Below, piece after piece: positions 31,230-32,488 of a stretch of 32,488 nucleotides of DNA. The position numbers were made by a program, and so were the translations under genes. A model generated the notes under the pieces. The model was not told where the DNA came from. It saw nothing but the letters and a program-made list of their open reading frames with translations, and searched no databases. Origin of the DNA: CAZJYT01 sp964550325 (GTDB lineage: Bacteria; Patescibacteriota; Minisyncoccia; Minisyncoccales; CAZJYT01); the NCBI GenBank assembly GCA_964550325.1, contig CAZJYT010000008.1, positions 1-32,488 of the forward strand. The letters run 5' to 3'. Each line of letters starts with the position of its first letter. Positions within the stretch are counted from its first letter, which is position 1.

Positions 31230-32225
31230 ATGGAAGATTATATTTTTTCTTCTACTTATTTGAGGACAATTGAGAAATGGCTTTTGGATAAAACTGATCT
31301 CCAAAGAATGATTGGAGCAGAAAACCCAGAAAGGGCACTCCGGGTATTAGAAGACACAAATTATGCCAAAGAATTCAAGGGTTTAATCTCTAAAACTCCT
31401 CCCCAAGAATACCGAAAAATTTTGTTAGATGATATGAGATTAGCCAAAGAGCTTCTTTACAAATTAACAAAAAATAAACATTTAATTATTCTTCTTCTTT
31501 CTTTTTTTGATTTTTATAATTTAAAGATATTTTTTAAAGAAAAATTTTTTGGCCTAAATCTCCAAAAATTCATTTCTTTTCATAGTTCCCAACTACCAGA
31601 AGAATTAAAAAAAGCAGTAAAGGGAGAAAAAAAAGCTAAGATTAATCCTCTCTTTAAAAAAATAATTGAGAAGGCAAATGAAAAATTTAAAGAAGGAAAG
31701 GATCCCTTTTTCATTGAGAATTATTTAGATAAAGAAAGATTTCGCCTTTCTCTCTTTTTAGCAAAAAAGATAAAGAGTAAATGGATATTGAACTATTTTA
31801 AAAGAAAAATTGACCTTTTCAATTTATCCAACATCATCAGGCTTTATTATTTAGGAAGAAAAGAAAAAATAAAAGAGGTATTAGTTGAGGGAGGAAATAT
31901 TAAGTGGGAAAAAGAGAAATTAGAAAAGTTTGAAAATATGAGAGAGTTAATTGCCTTTCTTTCTAAAAAATTTGATTTGAAAGTAAGAGAAAGTTTGGAA
32001 AAATATCTTGAAGAGGGAAATTTGTGGAAATTGATGAGGAGACTTAAAAATTTAGATATTGAATATTTAAAGACCTCAAAGTTTATTTCGGTGGGACCCG
32101 AAGTAATTCTGGCTTATTTTGTAGCCAGACAGAATGCTAATAGAAATGTAAGAATAGTAATGGAGGGGAAATTATTTGGGATAAAAAATAGTGAGATTCA
32201 AGAAAGGGTAAGAGCGCCTTTTTGA
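31230..32225 (+). CDS. ntpC: V-type ATPase subunit C (central-stalk socket, d-like)
   Basis: 331 aa, all helical, of the size of NtpC/AtpC. It joins the c-ring to the rotor shaft. Typical elements are YIFSSTYLRTIEKWLLDK near the start, where this family binds the ring, and the C-terminal GPEVILAYFVARQNANRNVR, a strongly conserved stretch of this subunit, then the RVRAPF end. It lies between ntpE and the ntpG-like gene (4 nt after it). Confidence 0.92.
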   Translation: MEDYIFSSTYLRTIEKWLLDKTDLQRMIGAENPERALRVLEDTNYAKEFKGLISKTPPQEYRKILLDDMRLAKELLYKLTKNKHLIILLLSFFDFYNLKIFFKEKFFGLNLQKFISFHSSQLPEELKKAVKGEKKAKINPLFKKIIEKANEKFKEGKDPFFIENYLDKERFRLSLFLAKKIKSKWILNYFKRKIDLFNLSNIIRLYYLGRKEKIKEVLVEGGNIKWEKEKLEKFENMRELIAFLSKKFDLKVRESLEKYLEEGNLWKLMRRLKNLDIEYLKTSKFISVGPEVILAYFVARQNANRNVRIVMEGKLFGIKNSEIQERVRAPF

Positions 32226-32229
32226 TTTT

Positions 32230-32488
32230 ATGGAAAAAATTTCTAAATTAAAAATTGGAATATTGGGAAAAAGGGAAGAAATAATCTTTTTTAAAGGATT
32301 AGGATTTGAGATTTTCCCTCTTGAAAGAGACCCAAATGAGATTTTAAAAGAAATTGAAAATAGAGAAGATTTAGGGATAGTTTTTGTTGCCCAAGATGTG
32401 TTTTCAAAAATTAAAGATGAGATCTTAATAAGATTTTATCAAAGACCTTTTCCCATTATTGTTTCCCTACCTTTGAAAGGAAAAGAAG
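32230..32488 (+). CDS. ntpG: V-type ATPase subunit F (NtpG), partial at right edge
   Basis: 86 codons are visible (MEKISKLKIGILGKREEIIF onward) before the window ends. The Rossmann-like small subunit of the central stalk has a pattern such as LGIVFVAQDVFSKIKDEI and a LPLKGKE segment, both seen here. Its place after subunit C matches the ntp order, so the catalytic A and B genes should follow outside the window. Confidence 0.88.
   Translation, partial: MEKISKLKIGILGKREEIIFFKGLGFEIFPLERDPNEILKEIENREDLGIVFVAQDVFSKIKDEILIRFYQRPFPIIVSLPLKGKE

Overview
The window is AT-rich bacterial DNA with very short intergenic spaces and TGA used as a normal stop. It probably comes from the Candidate Phyla Radiation (Patescibacteria, Parcubacteria-like). 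The pointers are a VirB2/pilin-like secreted protein, DUF333 and Cys-rich secreted proteins, an archaeal-type phosphoglycerate mutase, a Hjc-like nuclease, a V-type ATPase operon and starts that almost all lack a Shine-Dalgarno sequence. That placement is inference. Two runs of exactly 100 N (2817-2916 and 5334-5433) are scaffold gaps.

Layout. 1-3419 (minus strand): a secreted-protein operon, read from right to left. It holds a pilin-like membrane protein with an Ig-like ectodomain, a PKD-containing papain-fold protein whose nucleophile position is Ser, and a DUF333/Cys-rich protein that runs off the left edge. 3504-8137 (plus): deoC, a LOG-family protein, a membrane protein, a Hjc-like nuclease, a histone-deacetylase-family amidohydrolase and an M16 zinc peptidase. 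8371-9450 (minus): mnmA. 9516-12475 (plus): argS, a CaCA antiporter and a PadR-type regulator. 12781-19055 (plus): tuf and the S10 cluster rpsJ-rplC-rplD-rplW-rplB-rpsS-rplV-rpsC-rplP-rpmC-rpsQ. 19311-23051 (plus): trxB, eno, a receiver-only response regulator and apgM. 23025-24241 (minus): two membrane proteins. 24445-27023 (plus): a small MNT-type nucleotidyltransferase, miaB and miaA. 27000-27431 (minus): tsaE. 27857 to the right edge (plus): a V-type ATPase operon in the order F-I-K-E-C-G.

Most of this is housekeeping: translation, tRNA anticodon-loop modification (MnmA at U34; MiaA, MiaB and TsaE all acting at A37), lower glycolysis (enolase and phosphoglycerate mutase side by side) and ion-motive energy. 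The c-ring subunit carries the residues of a sodium site and a CaCA exchanger is nearby, so a sodium economy is plausible.

The most notable structure is non-coding. (1) A 240-bp element occurs twice in opposite orientation (8129-8368 and 19062-19298). It folds into a three-way junction with a 23-bp basal stem, and the two copies show compensatory base changes, so it looks like an undescribed structured RNA or a non-autonomous mobile element. (2) A module of about 180 to 206 bp lies upstream of both tuf and the V-ATPase operon (12500-12680 and 27622-27827). Its 60-bp core is 51/60 identical and sits exactly 21 bp before a TTGACT -35 box in both places, which suggests co-regulation of translation and energy genes. 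(3) A small potential H-type pseudoknot lies at 27531-27563. (4) A terminator-like hairpin lies between rpsJ and rplC.
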